This document shows positions 27,080 to 36,130 of a stretch of DNA of 48,739 nucleotides, one piece after another (position 1 is the first letter of the stretch; every line of letters begins with the position of its first letter). Both the position numbers and the translations under genes were made by a program. The notes below the pieces were generated by a model. The model worked only from the letters and a program-made list of their open reading frames with translations, was not told where the DNA came from and did not search any database. This stretch comes from Paracoccaceae bacterium (GTDB lineage: Bacteria; Pseudomonadota; Alphaproteobacteria; Rhodobacterales; Rhodobacteraceae). The stretch covers positions 1-48,739 of the forward strand of contig JALEGX010000061.1 in assembly GCA_022763485.1 (NCBI GenBank). The letters are read 5' to 3'.

Positions 27080-28114
27080 ATGCCCCAATCCGCTGATGTC
27101 AATCGCCAGATCGTTCTGAACGAACGTCCCCAAGGCCGCCTGACCGATAACACCCTGCGGCTGGCAACCACGGACGTTCCCGTCGCCGGACCCGATCAAA
27201 TGCTGGTGCGCACGGTCTATATGTCTCTGGACCCCTACATGCGCGGACGAATGAACGACGCCAAATCCTATGCCGAGCCGGTGGCCATCGGTGGGGTGAT
27301 GACCGCCCAAGTGGTTGGCCAGGTCGTGACCTCCAACCTGGCTGGCTATGAAGTAGGCGATTATGTTCTGAATATGAGCGGCTGGCAGGACTACGCGGTT
27401 TCTGACGGGGCAGAGGTGATCAACCTGGGCAAAGACCCGCAGAATTCGTCCTGGGCCTTGGGCATCCTGGGCATGCCGGGCTACACCGCCTATGCTGGCC
27501 TGCTGAAGATCGGCGAGCCCAAGCCGGGTGAAACGGTTGTAGTTGCGGCGGCGGCAGGGCCGGTGGGCGCAACGGTGGGTCAGATCGCCAAGCTCAAGGG
27601 CTGCCGCGTTGTTGGCATTGCCGGCGGGGCAGAAAAATGTGCCCACATCGTTGATACGCTTGGCTTTGACGCATGCATCGACCACAAAGCTCCGGACTTT
27701 GCTGGACAACTGGCCGAAGCCTGTCCCGATGGGATCGATGTCTATTTCGAAAACGTGGGCGGCAAGGTGCTTTATGCAGTTCTGCCGCTGTTGAACCCGT
27801 TTGCTCGGATGCCGGTCTGCGGCATCGTGGCCTGGTACAACCTGCCCGGACTGCCCGAAGGCCCCGACATGGCACCCGCGATCATGGGCACCCTGCTGCG
27901 AATGAAGGTCAAGATGCAGGGCTTCATCATCTTCGACAGCTTCCCGCCCTCGGTCTATCAGGAGTTCCGCAAGGACATGATGGGTTGGATCGAAGACGGC
28001 TCCATCAAGTACAAGGAGCACATGGTCGACGGTTTGGAGAACGCCCCCGATGCCTTTGTCCAGCTTCTGGATGGCGGCAACTTCGGCAAGATGGTCGTCA
28101 ACGTCGGTGCGTGA
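27080..28114 (+). CDS. NADP-dependent MDR oxidoreductase (CurA/prostaglandin-reductase-like)
   Basis: 344-aa zinc-free medium-chain reductase that reduces carbon-carbon double bonds of enones with NADPH. The substrate loop SLDPYMRGRM, the cofactor motif AAAAGPVGATVGQIAKLKG and the C-terminal block LLDGGNFGKMVVNV are those of the leukotriene B4 12-hydroxydehydrogenase/CurA group. The ATG at 27080 has AAAAGGA 8 bases upstream. It stands alone, divergent from the AraC gene and ended by a strong hairpin, so a general detoxifying role is as likely as a pathway role. Confidence 0.86.
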   Translation: MPQSADVNRQIVLNERPQGRLTDNTLRLATTDVPVAGPDQMLVRTVYMSLDPYMRGRMNDAKSYAEPVAIGGVMTAQVVGQVVTSNLAGYEVGDYVLNMSGWQDYAVSDGAEVINLGKDPQNSSWALGILGMPGYTAYAGLLKIGEPKPGETVVVAAAAGPVGATVGQIAKLKGCRVVGIAGGAEKCAHIVDTLGFDACIDHKAPDFAGQLAEACPDGIDVYFENVGGKVLYAVLPLLNPFARMPVCGIVAWYNLPGLPEGPDMAPAIMGTLLRMKVKMQGFIIFDSFPPSVYQEFRKDMMGWIEDGSIKYKEHMVDGLENAPDAFVQLLDGGNFGKMVVNVGA

Positions 28115-28121
28115 TGATACC

Positions 28122-28148
28122 CCCCGGGGCCTGAAACAGGTCCCGGGG
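28122..28148. terminator. Bidirectional terminator hairpin
   Basis: A 12-bp stem with one G-U pair (CCCCGGGGCCTG/CAGGTCCCGGGG) and a 3-base loop lies between two converging genes (stops at 28114 and 28160). Confidence 0.7.
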
Positions 28149-28159
28149 ATCCCTCCGGG

Positions 28160-28933
28160 TCAGAACCGGCCGCAGTCGACTTTCATCTTGTCCCCGGTGA
28201 TGGCCGAGCTGAGATCCGACGCATAGTAGAGCGCGGCCCGGCCGACCTCTTCGGGACCGACCCAACGCTTCAAGGCCGCCACATCGGTATAATTCTCGCG
28301 CTCGATCTCTTCGACCGGGCGCCCTTCGGCTTCGGATCGGCGCTGCAGGATGCGATCCATGTTTTCGCCGGACACGGCGCCGGGCATCAGGGCGTTGACA
28401 CGAACATTCACCGGGCCCAGTTCGCGTGCCATGGTTTCGGTGATCCCGATCAGCGCGAATTTCGACGCCACATAGGCCGAGCGCATCGGATAGCCCTGGA
28501 TCCCCATCAGCGATGACATGTTGATGATCGAGCCCGATTTCTGCGCGCTCATGATCCTGGCGGCCTCCTGCAGGCAGTACATCGCGCCCACAAGATTGAT
28601 GTTCATGCATTGAACCCAGGCGTCCATGTCGACCTCGGCCACCGGGGCGATGGGCCCCGGCCCCCCTGCATTGTTCAGCAACACGTCAACCGTGCCGGTA
28701 ATTTTCAGAGCTTCGGCGAACATCGCCCTGACCTGGGTCTGATCAGACACATCACAGGCAATCGCGTGGCCGCCGATCTCTGCGGCCACCCGTTGCAGCG
28801 GCTCCATCCGTCGACCGGTGACAACCACGGTTGCCCCCGCTGCGGCAAAAATCTTCGCCGTTGCCTCGCCAATGCCGCTGCCCCCGCCGGTGACAATGGC
28901 CAGTTTTCCGTCCAAACGTGCCGGATCGCTCAT
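28160..28933 (-). CDS. Short-chain dehydrogenase/reductase
   Basis: 257-aa classical SDR. TGGGSGIG at residues 15-22, NNAG at 87-90, Ser140/141, Tyr154 and Lys158 (YVASK). It is the last gene of the seven-gene reverse operon and starts 5 bases after the FAD oxidoreductase. A hairpin follows its stop. The substrate is not predictable, although position suggests an alcohol or keto acid formed from the amino- or imino-acid oxidised by the preceding enzymes. Confidence 0.85.
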   Translation of the reverse strand: MSDPARLDGKLAIVTGGGSGIGEATAKIFAAAGATVVVTGRRMEPLQRVAAEIGGHAIACDVSDQTQVRAMFAEALKITGTVDVLLNNAGGPGPIAPVAEVDMDAWVQCMNINLVGAMYCLQEAARIMSAQKSGSIINMSSLMGIQGYPMRSAYVASKFALIGITETMARELGPVNVRVNALMPGAVSGENMDRILQRRSEAEGRPVEEIERENYTDVAALKRWVGPEEVGRAALYYASDLSSAITGDKMKVDCGRF

Positions 28934-28938
28934 CTCTT

Positions 28939-30033
28939 CTAGTCCTCGTGAAAGTCGCGCCCCGGATCGAACAGGGGCAGATCGGGCTCGCGCCCCAGAA
29001 TGAAATCCCCCATCAGCTTGCCGATATAGGGACCGATGGTGTAACCGCCGCGCACGCAGCCCAGAACAAAGGCATCCTCGACGCCGGGCAGTGCGCCCGC
29101 CAGCGGATAGAAATCGGGCACATTGGCCTCAAACCCCGTCCAGCTGCGCAGAACACGGGCCTTGGCCAACGCAGGCAACGCAAATTGTGCTAGCGCCATG
29201 TTCGGCTTCACGGTTTCGGCCATGACCTCCCCGCGGCCTTCTTGGGGGGTGCCACGGCCCTGCCAGCCTCCGCCCACCAGAACCGTGCCATTCGCCTTCT
29301 GCTTCATCGTCAACAGCCCGGTTGCATGGCCGATCACCGTCGAGGTCAGAGGCAGCATACGCTCGGTCACAGACACCGTATTGATCCGCGCGTTCACCGG
29401 CAGGTCGACCCCCAGCATCGCCGCCACGGGTTTCAGCCACGCCCCCGCCGCCAGTAGCAGCCGGGTCGCCCAGATGGACCCTTGCGCCGTGGTCAGTTCA
29501 AAGCCTTGGGCATTTCGCGCAACTGCCGTCACCGGGCAGCCTTCGCGATAAGGCACGACCGCGTCCTGCAGACGGCCGCGGAAATACTGGCCCGTGAGCG
29601 AGGAATTGGCATAGCCATCTTCGGGACAGTAGCTGGCTGCCAGCACCTTATGCGTCAGGTTCGGCTCTGCCGCCCGCAGCGCATTGTTCGACACGAAGGT
29701 GATCGGCGCTCCGGCCTCGGCCTTCAGTTTTTGCCGTTCGTGCAGCAGCTCCACCTCACGTTCGGTGAAGGCCAGCGTGTACCCCCCGGTCTTTCGGAAC
29801 CCGACGGCGTCGCCCATGGCCTCCCACTCATGATGGCCGCGCAAGGCGTAGGGCATCAACTTGACGCGCTTGATCTGCAGGGACAGCGTCCCCGCATTGA
29901 CGCCAGAGGCCCCCTGCCCCAGATCCCCCTGATCCAGCACAATGGGCCGCATGCCGCCCGCCGCCATCTGCAACGCGCTGGCACAGCCCATGATGCCGCC
30001 GCCGATGATCGCGATATCGTAGTGGTCAGTCAT
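28939..30033 (-). CDS. FAD-dependent amino/imino acid dehydrogenase subunit (DAO family, HcnC/OoxB-like)
   Basis: 364-aa flavoprotein of the DadA/glycine oxidase family with the N-terminal dinucleotide motif IIGGGIMGCASALQMA and a C-terminal GCVRGGYTIGPYIGKLMGDFIL block. Alone such proteins oxidise D-amino acids or N-methylated glycines. Here it overlaps by four bases a second FAD subunit that itself overlaps a 2Fe-2S subunit, the arrangement of heteromeric opine, nopaline and D-hydroxyproline dehydrogenases. It probably carries the substrate-oxidising FAD. Electrons would pass to the iron-sulfur subunits and on to the respiratory chain. Confidence 0.85.
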   Translation of the reverse strand: MTDHYDIAIIGGGIMGCASALQMAAGGMRPIVLDQGDLGQGASGVNAGTLSLQIKRVKLMPYALRGHHEWEAMGDAVGFRKTGGYTLAFTEREVELLHERQKLKAEAGAPITFVSNNALRAAEPNLTHKVLAASYCPEDGYANSSLTGQYFRGRLQDAVVPYREGCPVTAVARNAQGFELTTAQGSIWATRLLLAAGAWLKPVAAMLGVDLPVNARINTVSVTERMLPLTSTVIGHATGLLTMKQKANGTVLVGGGWQGRGTPQEGRGEVMAETVKPNMALAQFALPALAKARVLRSWTGFEANVPDFYPLAGALPGVEDAFVLGCVRGGYTIGPYIGKLMGDFILGREPDLPLFDPGRDFHED

Positions 30034-31451
30034 AGCGGTGCAGGTTTCGGAATTGGCAGATCATTATAGTCGAAATCCCCGGCCAAGGCGCTGGCGGGCA
30101 CCGGGCGCAGCGGCGGGCGCGGCGTGGGCGGTGGGATGTCACCCTCTGGCCGGTCGTGCGCCGCGGCGATCATCCGGGCGATCGCGGTCTGGCAGTATTT
30201 GCCCCCACACGGGCCCATCCCGGCCCGCAAACCGGATTTCACCGCATTGGTGCTGCCCGCGCCCGAGGCGACCTCAGCCAGGATGTCCGATTGCTTCAAG
30301 CTCTCACAGCGGCAAACAACGGTGTCCGGCGTGGTAAGCGAAGACAGACCCGAACGCGGCTGGCTGAGCTTTGTCATCGCCAGACCGAACCGGGCCGCGC
30401 GCGCATAGGATTGCTGCAATTCGGCGATCGCCCCGGCCGTGTCAGCGCCCAGGTGGCGGGCGGCGTTCAAACCGGCCATCTTACCCTGTATCTCTGCCGC
30501 CGCAGCACCGCGAATGCCCGCGCCATCGCCACAAAGGAACAGGTTGTCGATCTGGGTTCTGCCGTCTGCACCGACCTCAGGCACCCATCCCCCCAGCTCG
30601 GGGCGCAGATGCAGCGGCAGCCCCGCCAGCTGCGCGGCTTCGACATTGGGGATCAGCCCGTGCCCCAGGCAAAGGCTGTCCGCCTCAATCCCGCGCTCTC
30701 CGCCAATGGGCTCCCAGTTCCGGTCCAGCTTGCGGACGGACACACCGCTCACGGACCCTTGGCCCTGCGCTGCCGTTACCGAATGCCCCCACAACAGCGG
30801 CACACCGGCCAGCATCAGATCCGCCACCCAAAGCGCGCCGCGCGCCAGAAGGTCCGGTCGGCCCCGCATTGCTGGCAAGACCCCCAGCCAATCGCGGCGG
30901 GTGTTGGGGGTGACCACTGCCGCGACCTGCCCGCCAAGGCGCCGGATCTCACTGGCGACAAAGAACACAAGCGGACCTGTGCCGCTGACAACGGTACGGT
31001 TTCCGGGCAGCAACAAATCCCGTTTGAAGAGCGCGGTTGCCCCCGCCAGACCAATAACGCCCGGCGTGGTCCAGCCCGGTATGGGCTGAACGAACTCGCG
31101 CGCGCCCGGTGACAGGATCAGCGCCTTTGCCATGACCTTCGCGGTCTGCCCGTCGGTCAAAGTGTGTACGTCCCACCCTGCGCTCTGGCGCTCGATCTGC
31201 CAGACCCGCGTATTGCCCTGATGGTGCACATCGCTGTCACGGACCGCCGCGCGCAGGGCCTTCCCTGCGCGGCTCTCCGGGGTTGCCGGGGCGCTGAGGA
31301 TCGCGGCGCTTTTGGCCCGCCAGACCTGACCACCGGGCGCAGGCTGTTCGTCCAGCAACAGGACCCGGAACCCATGTTTCGCGGCGCTCAAGGCGGCATT
31401 GGCCCCGGCAGGACCAGCACCGATCACGGCGATATCATAGCTTTCGGTCAT
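30030..31451 (-). CDS. FAD/NAD(P)-binding subunit with BFD-like 2Fe-2S site (HcnB/OoxA-like)
   Basis: 473-aa pyridine-nucleotide-disulfide-oxidoreductase-like protein. GAGPAGANAAL lies near residues 11-21, a second nucleotide motif around VVSGTGPLVFFVA, and a C-terminal cysteine cluster with CRC (VVCRCESLK) and CGGKYC, typical of BFD-like [2Fe-2S] domains. It is the middle subunit of heteromeric dehydrogenases such as HcnABC, OoxAB and the D-hydroxyproline dehydrogenases. The ATG at 31451 overlaps the stop of the small 2Fe-2S gene (ATGA), and its end overlaps the DAO-family subunit (ATGA). Confidence 0.86.
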   Translation of the reverse strand: MTESYDIAVIGAGPAGANAALSAAKHGFRVLLLDEQPAPGGQVWRAKSAAILSAPATPESRAGKALRAAVRDSDVHHQGNTRVWQIERQSAGWDVHTLTDGQTAKVMAKALILSPGAREFVQPIPGWTTPGVIGLAGATALFKRDLLLPGNRTVVSGTGPLVFFVASEIRRLGGQVAAVVTPNTRRDWLGVLPAMRGRPDLLARGALWVADLMLAGVPLLWGHSVTAAQGQGSVSGVSVRKLDRNWEPIGGERGIEADSLCLGHGLIPNVEAAQLAGLPLHLRPELGGWVPEVGADGRTQIDNLFLCGDGAGIRGAAAAEIQGKMAGLNAARHLGADTAGAIAELQQSYARAARFGLAMTKLSQPRSGLSSLTTPDTVVCRCESLKQSDILAEVASGAGSTNAVKSGLRAGMGPCGGKYCQTAIARMIAAAHDRPEGDIPPPTPRPPLRPVPASALAGDFDYNDLPIPKPAPL

Positions 31452-31747
31452 GGTGCCGACACTTTCAGGGACTGCACCACCAGACCGTCCCGAACGGCCT
31501 CGCAACAGCTTTCAACCAGACCTCCGTCAATCCGCACGACGCATTCCTGACACAGCCCCATGCAACAGAAGGCGCCGCGCGGGGCGTCATCCTGTGGTGC
31601 ATCGCGCAGATGCAGGTGCCCCGCGCGCATCAAAGCCACCGCAATGGTGTCCCCGACATGCGCGCGGACCGGCATCCCGTCGAAGGTGAACTCCACCTCC
31701 GCCGCGCGCCGGATCTGTTGCGATTGGTCTGGCACCAGTCGGATCAT
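31448..31747 (-). CDS. Small 2Fe-2S ferredoxin-like dehydrogenase subunit (HcnA-like)
   Basis: 99-aa protein with a plant-type 2Fe-2S fold. The cysteines are in GAFCCMGLCQEC (Cys61, 62, 66, 69) and SCCEAV (Cys81, 82). Small subunits of this kind accept electrons from the FAD subunits in heteromeric amine and imino-acid dehydrogenases. The gene overlaps the dihydrodipicolinate-synthase-family gene and the FAD subunit by four bases each. Both adjacent overlaps make one translational unit. Confidence 0.86.
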   Translation of the reverse strand: MIRLVPDQSQQIRRAAEVEFTFDGMPVRAHVGDTIAVALMRAGHLHLRDAPQDDAPRGAFCCMGLCQECVVRIDGGLVESCCEAVRDGLVVQSLKVSAP

Positions 31748-32643
31748 ACGTAGCTGATCCCCAGCTGATCGAAGGTGCGCTTGATCTTGTCTATATCGGC
31801 CTCGGCCAGCGGCAGAACCGGATCACGCGGCACGCCCGCGGGTTGGCCGATCAGGTTCAGCGCCGCCTTGAAGGACGCAGGCCACGTGCCCGTCCCCATC
31901 AGCAGCTCATACAGCACCGTCAGTTGGTAATGCGCCTTGCGATAGGTGTCATCCGGGGCGGTGGTCCCGACCTTTGCCATGTCTTTGGGCAGCAGATCGG
32001 TGAATTCGGGGCCCGTTGCAATGAAGCCTTTCGCCCCCAGCCCGAACGCCGGCATGATGTAATGGCACGGGCCGGTCATCACCGACATCTTGTCGCCCAG
32101 ACGCTGCAACAGATGGGTGTGGTAGAAGAAATCGCGCTGGCTTTCCTTGATGCCGATGACATTGTGGGCGTTCAGCAATCTTTCCGTCTGATCCACAGTC
32201 AGCGAGAACCCCATACGGCGGGGCGAATTGTAAAGGACCAGCGGCTTGTCCGTGGCGGCAGAGACCTTGTCAAAGCGGGCCATCAGCTCGGCCTCGGACG
32301 CCTTCAGCACATAGGTCTGCGGCATGGACAGCAGCACGTCGGCGCCATTGTCCTCGGCCGCGCGGACATAGGCCAGAGAGGCGTCGATTGTTGGCGCAGA
32401 GATGCCCATCATGATCGGCACCCGCCCCTTGGACGTGTCTTTGGCCAGCCGCACCAGACGCCCGCGCTCTTCTGCGGACAAGGCCCAGCTTTCACCGTTG
32501 TCACCGGCGATACAGACACAGGTCGCGCCCCGGCTCAGCAGGAATTCGAAGAGGTCGACAAAAGCGTCTTCCATGATGTTGCCCTTCTCATCAAAGGGCG
32601 TCGCGATTGCAGGGACGTAGCCGTGCAGGTCTTCTTTCTTCAT
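31744..32643 (-). CDS. Dihydrodipicolinate synthase-family lyase/deaminase
   Basis: 299-aa class I aldolase-type barrel. Schiff-base Lys166 (VIGIKESQ) and Tyr138 (LVLYNSPRRMG) are present. The usual GTTGE motif is GDNGE (residues 47-51), showing it is not the lysine-biosynthesis enzyme. Family members include pyrroline-4-hydroxy-2-carboxylate deaminase of hydroxyproline breakdown, which follows a heteromeric D-hydroxyproline dehydrogenase, the same neighbour seen here. Keto-deoxy-sugar-acid dehydratases and aldolases are the alternative. Function by context only. Confidence 0.8.
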   Translation of the reverse strand: MKKEDLHGYVPAIATPFDEKGNIMEDAFVDLFEFLLSRGATCVCIAGDNGESWALSAEERGRLVRLAKDTSKGRVPIMMGISAPTIDASLAYVRAAEDNGADVLLSMPQTYVLKASEAELMARFDKVSAATDKPLVLYNSPRRMGFSLTVDQTERLLNAHNVIGIKESQRDFFYHTHLLQRLGDKMSVMTGPCHYIMPAFGLGAKGFIATGPEFTDLLPKDMAKVGTTAPDDTYRKAHYQLTVLYELLMGTGTWPASFKAALNLIGQPAGVPRDPVLPLAEADIDKIKRTFDQLGISYV

Positions 32644-32654
32644 CTCAGTCCTCG

Positions 32655-33542
32655 TCAGTCGGGAAGCGCACAGGTGAACACGCCACCGTGCTGCGCATCC
32701 GTGATGTATAGAAGGTGATCGTCATCGGGGTGGAAGGTGACCGAAGTGGTCCACAGACCCTGCGGCAGCCGGACTTCGGCAATCGCGTCCCCCAGCGCAT
32801 CAAACACATAGGCGCGGCCCGCCTGAGCTTGCGCCACGGCCAGCCACCCCTTTGAATTGGTCGCCAGCCCGTCCGGACCCAGGCCGCCGGACAGCTGCAG
32901 GAAGGTGCCGACCATGGGCTGCCCTGTCTCCGGCAGGCGGGAGGAGAACCGCCAGACCTGATTGGCGCGTGTCGCCGCCACATAGACCCAGGCCCCGTCC
33001 GGCGAGGTGCAGATACCATTGGAATAAGGCACACACTCCAGCAGCAGACGCAGGTCGCCCGCTGGCGTCAGGCAGTATACCCGACCGGTCGGATCACTAA
33101 AGGATGTTCGCCCGCTGTCGGTGAACCAAAGCGTTCCATCCGGCCCATAGCACATGTCAGACAGGCCCAGAAACGGCTGTCCGTCCAAACCGGTGCTCAG
33201 AACCCGGAAGCCGTCGTGCCCGTCCAGTTCAATCAATCCATGCCGATAGTCCACGGCGATACGGCGCCTATCCGGCGCGATCCGCATGGAATGTGGCTCT
33301 CCGTCGATCTGATGCGCCACGGTCCACTCCCCCTCTGGCGACACGCGAAACACGCGGCCATAGGGAACATCGGACAGCCAGAGCATCCGTTCATCATCAA
33401 AGAACGCGCCCTCCAGGAAGGAGTGCATCGCCTGGCCCGGCCGGGTCATCTTGGCCCAGGGCGACGGCTCGCCGGTATGGCGCAGGGCGTCGGGCAACGT
33501 GGTGAAAGGCTGGGCCGTCAGGATCGGGGCATCACGCATCAT
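32655..33542 (-). CDS. SMP-30/gluconolactonase-family protein
   Basis: 295-aa six-bladed beta-propeller. Metal-site candidates are Glu44 (FLEGAFFDD), Asn175 (YSNGICTSPDG) and Asp224 (GPDGLATNSKG). The family opens lactones of sugar acids and other compounds. The first of two adjacent ATGs overlaps the stop of the CoA-transferase gene, and the gene ends 11 bases before the next start. In this operon it may hydrolyse a lactone or lactam-like intermediate; there is no direct evidence for the substrate. Confidence 0.84.
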   Translation of the reverse strand: MMRDAPILTAQPFTTLPDALRHTGEPSPWAKMTRPGQAMHSFLEGAFFDDERMLWLSDVPYGRVFRVSPEGEWTVAHQIDGEPHSMRIAPDRRRIAVDYRHGLIELDGHDGFRVLSTGLDGQPFLGLSDMCYGPDGTLWFTDSGRTSFSDPTGRVYCLTPAGDLRLLLECVPYSNGICTSPDGAWVYVAATRANQVWRFSSRLPETGQPMVGTFLQLSGGLGPDGLATNSKGWLAVAQAQAGRAYVFDALGDAIAEVRLPQGLWTTSVTFHPDDDHLLYITDAQHGGVFTCALPD

Positions 33543-34708
33543 TTGATCACGCCTTGGTCTGAAAGCTCCTGAATACGCTCCGGCTCCATCCCCAGAGCGC
33601 TGAGGATGTCATGGCTGTCCTCTCCATGTCGGGGCGGCGCCTTGGTCAAAGCGGGCCCACCTTGGGTCATGCGGAACGCAGTCAGGGGCAACGTTACCGC
33701 AGGCATCTTCTGGAAGTACCCTCGGTCCGCCAGCTGCGGGTTCTGAACCGCCTGCGTCAGATCCTGCACAGGGGCGGCTGGCAGGTCTGCTTGCCGCAAA
33801 AGATCCATCCACTCTGCGGTCGTGCGGGACGCAAAGGCCTGCACAAGATCTCTGCGCGCCTGCTCAGGCAGAGCCCAGACATCCGGCCAATCCTCGACAT
33901 CGGCCAAGCCAGGAGCCGACAGAGCCAGGTCATCCAACAGCCGCGCCAGTGTGCGATACTGATGCGGACGAAACGCGCCCAGCATCAGGCGTCCATCAGC
34001 GGTGTCATAGGCGGCAATGCCCGGCTCCTTGGCCCTCTGGACTTGGCTGGGGTGCAGTGCCGCCGCCGCTTCGGGCGACATCATCTGCATCGCAACTTCC
34101 AGCATCGAAACGCTGATATGGCATCCCCGCCCGGTCCGGGCCCGCTGCAGCAGCGCTGATGTTACGGCAAAGGCGGCTGAATACCCGGTGCTGTAGTCAA
34201 TGAAGGACACACCGGGCTTGACGCCGCCGCATTGCCCGATGGTGCCGCTGATCGCCTGAATCACATTGTCATAGGCACCCGCTTCGGCGTCCGGCCCGGT
34301 GTCGCCATATCCTGTGATCGAACAATGGATCAGTTGCGGGTTGAGCTTGTTGAGCGCCTCATACCCCAGCCCCAGACGCTCCAACGCGCCGGTGCGATAG
34401 TTTTCCACCAGAACATCCGCTCGGCGCACCAGATCCAACATGACCTTCCGCCCCTCCGGGGTTTTCAGATCCAGCGCCAGCGCACGCTTGTTGCCACCCT
34501 GCACCTGATAGTTCAGGCCAAGCCCCTGTGCGTTGGCGTCGGCATCCGGCCCCCGCCCCCGCGCGCAGTCGGGATCAGAGGGCGATTCGATCTTGATGAC
34601 ATCCGCCCCCAGCAACGCCAGCTGATAGGTGCAGAACGGCCCCGCCAGAACATGCGTGACGTCCAGTACAGTCAGATTGTCGAGCGCGCCTGCCATGGTT
34701 TTTGCCAT
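33539..34708 (-). CDS. CaiB/BaiF-type family III CoA-transferase
   Basis: 389-aa enzyme that moves CoA between carboxylic acids through an aspartyl-CoA intermediate. The likely nucleophile is Asp147 in GAYDNVIQAISG. Family blocks VLDVTHVLAGPFCTYQLALLGADVIKIE and VLVENYRTGALERLGLGYEAL are clear. It is the first gene of the seven-gene operon reaching to 28160, divergent from the aminotransferase. It suggests that a carboxylate in the pathway is activated to a CoA thioester. Relatives act on carnitine, mesaconate, formate/oxalate and others, so the substrate remains open. Confidence 0.87.
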   Translation of the reverse strand: MAKTMAGALDNLTVLDVTHVLAGPFCTYQLALLGADVIKIESPSDPDCARGRGPDADANAQGLGLNYQVQGGNKRALALDLKTPEGRKVMLDLVRRADVLVENYRTGALERLGLGYEALNKLNPQLIHCSITGYGDTGPDAEAGAYDNVIQAISGTIGQCGGVKPGVSFIDYSTGYSAAFAVTSALLQRARTGRGCHISVSMLEVAMQMMSPEAAAALHPSQVQRAKEPGIAAYDTADGRLMLGAFRPHQYRTLARLLDDLALSAPGLADVEDWPDVWALPEQARRDLVQAFASRTTAEWMDLLRQADLPAAPVQDLTQAVQNPQLADRGYFQKMPAVTLPLTAFRMTQGGPALTKAPPRHGEDSHDILSALGMEPERIQELSDQGVIK

Positions 34709-34752
34709 TCCACCTGTGTGCCGCCTTCAACGCCCCTTGCGCTTTGCAGCTT

Positions 34753-34789
34753 CGTCTAATATACAAAACACCGTTCCGTATGCAAGACG
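34753..34789. promoter_or_regulatory. Divergent promoter region of CoA-transferase and aminotransferase genes
   Basis: Contains CAAAACACC (34764-34772) and TATGCAA (34779-34785), a pair also found in the IclR/dioxygenase promoter at 39036-39054. Outer arms CGTCT/AGACG (34753-34757, 34785-34789) form a wider inverted repeat. Confidence 0.4.
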
Positions 34790-34797
34790 ATATCTAC

Positions 34798-36129
34798 ATG
34801 ACCTATGTTCTGCACCGCTCCCTGAATACCTCCCTCCCCCACGCCGTCGGCGGCGAGGGAAACTACCTGATTGATGAGACCGGCAAGCGCTATCTGGACG
34901 CGTGCGGCGGCGCGGCGGTGTCCTGCCTGGGTCACGACGATGCGCGGGTGCGTGATGCCATCAAGGCCCAGCTGGACAAGGTGTCCTTTGCGCATACCGG
35001 CAGCTTCACCAACGCCCCGGCCGAAGAGCTGGCCGAGTTTCTGGTCAAACGAGCGCCCAAGGGCACCGGCGCAGGCCGTGTCATGTATCTGGGCAGCGGA
35101 TCCGAAGCGATGGAAGCCGCGCTCAAGCTGGCCCGTCAGTACCATCTGGAACGGAATGAACCGTCGCGCACGCGCATCATCGCCCGCGCGCCTTCTTATC
35201 ATGGCAACACGCTGGGCGCGCTGGCAACAGGTGGACACGCCGGACGGCGGGCCCCATTCCAGCCGCTGTTGATGGAGGTCGATCACATCGACGCCGCATA
35301 TGACTACCGGTTGCGTCACGACGATGAAACCGAAGCCGACTTTGCCCTGCGCATGGCCAACCTGCTGGACGCCCGCATCCAGGAGATCGGCGCGGAGAAC
35401 GTGATGGCCTTTGTCGCGGAACCGGTGGTTGGGGCCTCTCTGGGCACGCAACCCGCGCCCAAAGGTTACTTCCAGCGCATCCGCGAGATCTGTGATGAAC
35501 ATGGCGTGCTCTACATTGCGGATGAGGTCATGTGCGGCATGGGGCGCACCGGCACGCTGTTCGCGCTGGAGCAGGAGGGCGTTGCTGCTGACATCACCAC
35601 CATGGCCAAGGGCCTGGGTGCCGGATACCAGCCGATCGCCGCTGTCATGGCGGCGGAGAAGGTGGTGAACACCATCGCCGAAAACAGCGGCACATTGTGG
35701 AACGGGCACACCTATATGTCCCATGCCATCGCCACGTCGGGGGCGCTGGCCGTCCAGACCGTGATCGAAGAGGACAAGCTGCTGGACAACGTCCGGGCGC
35801 GCGGCGAACAGCTGGCGGCGGGTCTGCACAAAACCTTCGGCCAGCATCCACACGTGGGTGACATTCGCGGGCGGGGGCTGTTCTGGACCATTGAACTGGT
35901 TGCGGACAAGGACACCAAGACCCCCTTCCCGGCGGCAAAGAAGCTCGCCCCCCGCATTCAGGCGGAAGCGCAGGCGCTTGGCATGATGTGCTACCCGGCC
36001 CAAGGCTGTGCCGATGGGACAGCCGGGGATCATGTCCTGCTTGCGCCCTCTTATACTTCGACACCGGAAGAGATTGACCTGATCGTCGATCTTCTGGCCC
36101 AAGCTGTTACCACCGCGCTGGAGGCCTGA
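34798..36129 (+). CDS. Class III pyridoxal-phosphate aminotransferase
   Basis: 443-aa aminotransferase. PLP is bound by Lys271 (TTMAKGLGAGY) with Asp242 (YIADEVMCGMGRTG) at the pyridine nitrogen. GSGSEAMEAALKLAR and SYHGNTLGAL are the phosphate and substrate blocks. Class III enzymes take amino groups from non-alpha positions or from beta-amino acids. The ATG at 34798 gives the common start of the family (MTYVLHRSLN); an ATG six codons upstream (34780) is also possible. One base separates its stop from the start of a BKACE, suggesting it makes the beta-keto acid that BKACE cleaves. Confidence 0.87.
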   Translation: MTYVLHRSLNTSLPHAVGGEGNYLIDETGKRYLDACGGAAVSCLGHDDARVRDAIKAQLDKVSFAHTGSFTNAPAEELAEFLVKRAPKGTGAGRVMYLGSGSEAMEAALKLARQYHLERNEPSRTRIIARAPSYHGNTLGALATGGHAGRRAPFQPLLMEVDHIDAAYDYRLRHDDETEADFALRMANLLDARIQEIGAENVMAFVAEPVVGASLGTQPAPKGYFQRIREICDEHGVLYIADEVMCGMGRTGTLFALEQEGVAADITTMAKGLGAGYQPIAAVMAAEKVVNTIAENSGTLWNGHTYMSHAIATSGALAVQTVIEEDKLLDNVRARGEQLAAGLHKTFGQHPHVGDIRGRGLFWTIELVADKDTKTPFPAAKKLAPRIQAEAQALGMMCYPAQGCADGTAGDHVLLAPSYTSTPEEIDLIVDLLAQAVTTALEA

Positions 36130-36130
36130 C

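Noticed and set aside
28939..31747. Hydrogen cyanide synthase HcnABC
   Set aside because: Subunit layout is similar, but the same layout serves opine and hydroxyproline dehydrogenases, and the neighbours (DHDPS family, lactonase, CoA-transferase) fit catabolism of an imino acid better.
33539..34708. Carnitine CoA-transferase CaiB proper
   Set aside because: Family match only; no other cai genes (caiA, caiC, caiD) accompany it.
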